From Leadbetterella lacustris (GTDB taxonomy: Bacteria > Bacteroidota > Bacteroidia > Cytophagales > Spirosomataceae): a DNA stretch of 64,000 nt. The position numbers and the translations under genes were made by a program. The notes beneath the pieces were generated by a model that was not told where the DNA came from, did not search any database, and saw only the letters and a program-made list of their open reading frames with translations. Shown here piece after piece: positions 61,798 to 64,000 of this stretch (its first letter is position 1; each line of letters opens with the position of its first letter). Location: contig OZ248435.1 of assembly GCA_965234335.1 (NCBI GenBank), positions 310,001 to 374,000 on the forward strand, written 5' to 3'.

Positions 61798-62723
61798 TGA
61801 AAGTAAAAATCGTATATCCGGTTTATAACGACTGGGAAGCACTCAATCTTTTAATGACTAAAACGGCCGCCATTTTCGAGAAAAAAGAGGTCGAATTGTC
61901 TTATTTGGCAGTGGATGATTGCTCGAGTATCCCTTTTGTAGCTTCTGATTTTTGTGATTTTGACTTCAAAGTTTTACATTTAATCAGTAATCAAGGCCAC
62001 CAAAGAGCCATTGCCATAGGTTTGTCATACTTAGCGGATAATAACAATGCAGACCTGGTAGTAGTGATGGATTCTGATGGTGAAGATCAGCCTGAGCATA
62101 TTCTTAACCTCATAGAAAAATCTAAATCTTCGCCGGATAAAATAATTTTTGCCCAAAGAAATAAACGTACTGAGTCTTTTGCTTTTAAATTGTTTTATTT
62201 AGTTTATAAATTCATCTTTAAATTCCTTACGGGTCATGTCATAACATTCGGTAATTACAGCCTTATTCCTGCGTCCAAAATCAAGAAATTGGCTAATGTA
62301 TCGGAAATTTGGAACAATTACCCAGGCGGAGTTATTCGTTCAAAATTGCCTTTTGACTCGGTTCCACTAAACCGCGGAGTACGTTTGGCGGGTAAATCTA
62401 AAATGAATTTCACCTCTCTTATCCTCCATGGCATGAGTGCCATTTCTGTTTTTTTAGATTTTACTACGGTAAGAATACTGATATTTGCCAGTGCAATGGT
62501 TTCTTGCTCGGTTATTGGTGCAGGCGTGGCCATTTATTTCAAGTTTGTTTTGCATCAAGCAACACCAGGTTGGGCCTCAAATCTCGTTATGGGCTTTTTT
62601 ATTGTCTTTATTCAAGGCTTTTTTATAGCTCTTTTTATACTATTCATGGTTTTAAGTTCACGTCGCTACACGAGTTTTATACCTTATTTTGGTTATAACA
62701 AATACATAGACTTTGTAGAATAA
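61797..62723 (+). CDS. Family 2 glycosyltransferase with C-terminal membrane helices
   Basis: The start at ATG 61,797 overlaps the GT39 stop by one base. The 308-residue protein has a GT-A domain with VKIVYPVYNDWEALN and AVDDCSSIPFVA, plus the DxD motif in LVVVMDSDGEDQPEH (~residue 100). Two membrane segments follow near the end (ILIFASAMVSCSVIGAGVAI, MGFFIVFIQGFFIALFILF). Similar in design to the first GT2, so it may supply a second lipid-linked sugar. The stop overlaps the next start (TAATG). Confidence 0.9.
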   Translation: MKVKIVYPVYNDWEALNLLMTKTAAIFEKKEVELSYLAVDDCSSIPFVASDFCDFDFKVLHLISNQGHQRAIAIGLSYLADNNNADLVVVMDSDGEDQPEHILNLIEKSKSSPDKIIFAQRNKRTESFAFKLFYLVYKFIFKFLTGHVITFGNYSLIPASKIKKLANVSEIWNNYPGGVIRSKLPFDSVPLNRGVRLAGKSKMNFTSLILHGMSAISVFLDFTTVRILIFASAMVSCSVIGAGVAIYFKFVLHQATPGWASNLVMGFFIVFIQGFFIALFILFMVLSSRRYTSFIPYFGYNKYIDFVE

Positions 62724-62914
62724 TGGAAAACCTAAGCTTTGAAGAATTTCTCGCCTCAAAAAAAATTGACTATGTTCAGTTTTCAAAAGCAGAACCTGTC
62801 ATTTTTTCAGAATGGAAGCAAGATTATGCACAAATCCACCCTGAGAGTTTTGTGATGCAAAAGAAGTTTTTGATCAATACGATGAGAAGAAAGTATAACT
62901 TGGCAATGTCTTAA
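62723..62914 (+). CDS. Small hypothetical protein (63 aa) at the end of the GT operon
   Basis: A 63-residue protein (MENLSFEEFLASKKIDYVQF, EWKQDYAQIHPESFVMQKKF, INTMRRKYNLAMS). Acidic then basic, predicted helical, no membrane segment. It is coupled by a TAATG overlap with the upstream GT2, so it is very likely translated. The family is not recognised. Confidence 0.75.
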   Translation: MENLSFEEFLASKKIDYVQFSKAEPVIFSEWKQDYAQIHPESFVMQKKFLINTMRRKYNLAMS

Positions 62915-62946
62915 TAGCGTTGGGTTTTTAAATTTTAGGCAGCTCA

Positions 62947-62966
62947 AACATGATCAAGGTCATGTT
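62947..62966. promoter_or_regulatory. Crp/Fnr-type palindrome upstream of the CcoI-type ATPase gene
   Basis: AACATGATCAAGGTCATGTT is a perfect inverted repeat with 7-bp arms around 6 bases and holds the TGA-N6-TCA core of Crp/Fnr operators. It lies ~70 bp before the ATPase start, where an activator or repressor could act. Confidence 0.6.
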
Positions 62967-63034
62967 CTTTGATGATTCCTTCCATGATTTTTTGTTTCTG
63001 AAATTCGGATTTTTGTGATTGTAAAACCCGATGG

Positions 63035-64000
63035 ATGAACAGTTCAATTTCAGAAATAGATGCTAAAGTAGTTTGCTATCATTGTGGAAATGACTGCAAG
63101 GAGGAGGATATTCTTGAAGACGACAAATATTTTTGTTGTTCGGGTTGCTATACCGTTTATGATATACTGAAAGACAATAACTTATGCGGTTATTATGACC
63201 TCAATGCCAATGCTGGAGTAAGTCTAAGAGCAAAGAACTTTAAGGGTAAATTTGATTATTTGGCCGAAAAAGCAATTGAACACGAGTTACTAGTTTACCA
63301 AGACGAGTACATTGCCAAAGTGATTTTGAGCGTTCCGTCTATTCATTGCAGCTCATGTGTTTGGTTATTAGAAAATTTCCCGAAAATATTGAAAGGGGTA
63401 TTTTCGTCGAGACTGAATTTTGTAAAAAAAGAACTCTCACTCGATTTTGATCCTCAAACTGTTTCTCTCAAAGAAATCGTTGAACTCATGGCTACACTGG
63501 GCTATGAGCCCCAAATTAACCTAGAAAGTACTGGTAAATCAAAAAAAATAGACCACGAAACCCGAAAGCTTTTATTCAAAATTGGAGTAACAGGCTTCTG
63601 TGCTGGCAATATAATGATGATGAGTTTTCCAGAATATTTCAATCTAGATTTGGCCAATAAGTTGGATGCAACTTATCAAAAGTTTTTCTTGTATTTCAAC
63701 TTCCTTCTGGCACTTCCCGTTTTTTTTTATGGAGGCAGCGAATATTTAAAAGGTGCGTATTACAGTATTTTAGAAAACATTAAAGGGAATAGCAAAATTC
63801 TTAGCGTGGATATTCCTATTGCTTTGGGCATTACCGCCTTGTTTTTAAGGAGTAGCTATGAAACTTTCATCCCGCAAACGGCTGGGTATTGGGACAGCAT
63901 GGCGGGCTTGGTTTTGTTTTTGTTGGTAGGCAAATGGGTGCAAACGGTCACTTTTAATTATTTGTCGTTTGATAGAAGCTATAAATCCTACTTCCCATTA
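63035..64000 (+). CDS. ccoI: CcoI/FixI-type copper-translocating P-type ATPase, N-terminal part (cut by window edge)
   Basis: The ATG at 63,035 (MNSSISEIDAKVVCYHCGND) opens a frame running off the right edge; ~322 residues are visible. The N-terminal Cys-rich domain is CYHCGNDCKEED then FCCSGCYTVYDIL, as in CcoI/FixI. The heavy-metal domain motif is SIHCSSCVWLLENF (C-x-x-C, ~residue 106). Membrane segments follow (FKIGVTGFCAGNIMMMSF, FFLYFNFLLALPVFFYGG, DIPIALGITALFL). The P-type DKTGT and ATP domains lie off-window. CcoI supplies copper for cbb3 cytochrome oxidase assembly. The preceding palindrome suggests oxygen- or redox-linked control. Confidence 0.9.
   Translation, partial: MNSSISEIDAKVVCYHCGNDCKEEDILEDDKYFCCSGCYTVYDILKDNNLCGYYDLNANAGVSLRAKNFKGKFDYLAEKAIEHELLVYQDEYIAKVILSVPSIHCSSCVWLLENFPKILKGVFSSRLNFVKKELSLDFDPQTVSLKEIVELMATLGYEPQINLESTGKSKKIDHETRKLLFKIGVTGFCAGNIMMMSFPEYFNLDLANKLDATYQKFFLYFNFLLALPVFFYGGSEYLKGAYYSILENIKGNSKILSVDIPIALGITALFLRSSYETFIPQTAGYWDSMAGLVLFLLVGKWVQTVTFNYLSFDRSYKSYFPL

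Overview
The window looks like a chromosome segment from a low-GC Bacteroidota, most likely of the Cytophagales type. Three things support this. There are TANNTTTG-type -7 promoter elements, several secreted proteins end their signal peptides in Ala-Gln or Ser-Gln, and the gene set is typical of the phylum: PD40/OmpA proteins, Gfo/Idh/MocA oxidoreductases with Tat signals, IorB-like molybdoenzymes and a CcoI-type P-type ATPase. I cannot name a genus from sequence alone.

Layout. (1) 1-12.8 kb: the 3' part of a type 1 BREX phage-defence operon, brxC (cut by the left edge)-pglX-[AlbA_2/RecG-like gene]-pglZ-brxL. The extra gene is translationally coupled on both sides and carries a 42-bp (14-residue) tandem repeat. 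(2) 12.9-23.8 kb: a decayed accessory zone. It holds a complete IS21-family element that interrupts a 130-codon gene and left a 6-bp target duplication. It also holds four ~180-bp IS-end-like modules, an array of GTGTGTTCA repeats, an ISL3-like transposase stub, a degenerate umuD next to an intact umuDC, and an integrase remnant beside a tRNA/tmRNA 3'-end scar. (3) 23.8-33.8 kb: a divergent catabolic cluster. A leftward arm (IclR regulator, BASS-type transporter, two alpha/beta hydrolases, 3-hydroxyacyl-CoA dehydrogenase) and a rightward arm (cupin, FAS1-like dehydratase, class III CoA-transferase, thiolase, SDR) together could import an organic acid, make its CoA thioester and cleave it by beta-oxidation.

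(4) 33.8-42.5 kb: secreted LamG-like and beta-helix proteins, DinB, Crp/Fnr, Nudix-type and AraC regulators, a SnoaL-PD40 fusion and a Gfo/Idh/MocA oxidoreductase. (5) 42.7-52.4 kb: a rightward run of carboxylesterase, aldo/keto reductase, two SnoaL-like secreted proteins, a lipoprotein esterase and an unusual IorB-IorA-IorB molybdenum hydroxylase set. (6) 52.7-64 kb: tRNA-Ser(GGA) with an att-like module, then core-type genes: asparaginase, TPR protein, etfBA, a MazEF-type module, an OmpA/PD40 protein, a tightly overlapping GT2-GT39-GT2 glycosyltransferase operon, and the start of a CcoI-type copper ATPase preceded by a near-perfect Crp/Fnr-type palindrome.

The most notable items are the BREX accessory gene with its coding minisatellite, the GTGTGTTCA array, and the matching tRNA-end/terminator/GGGGATAT modules at 22.8 and 52.7 kb. 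The last two suggest this part of the chromosome has been a repeated target for integrative elements.
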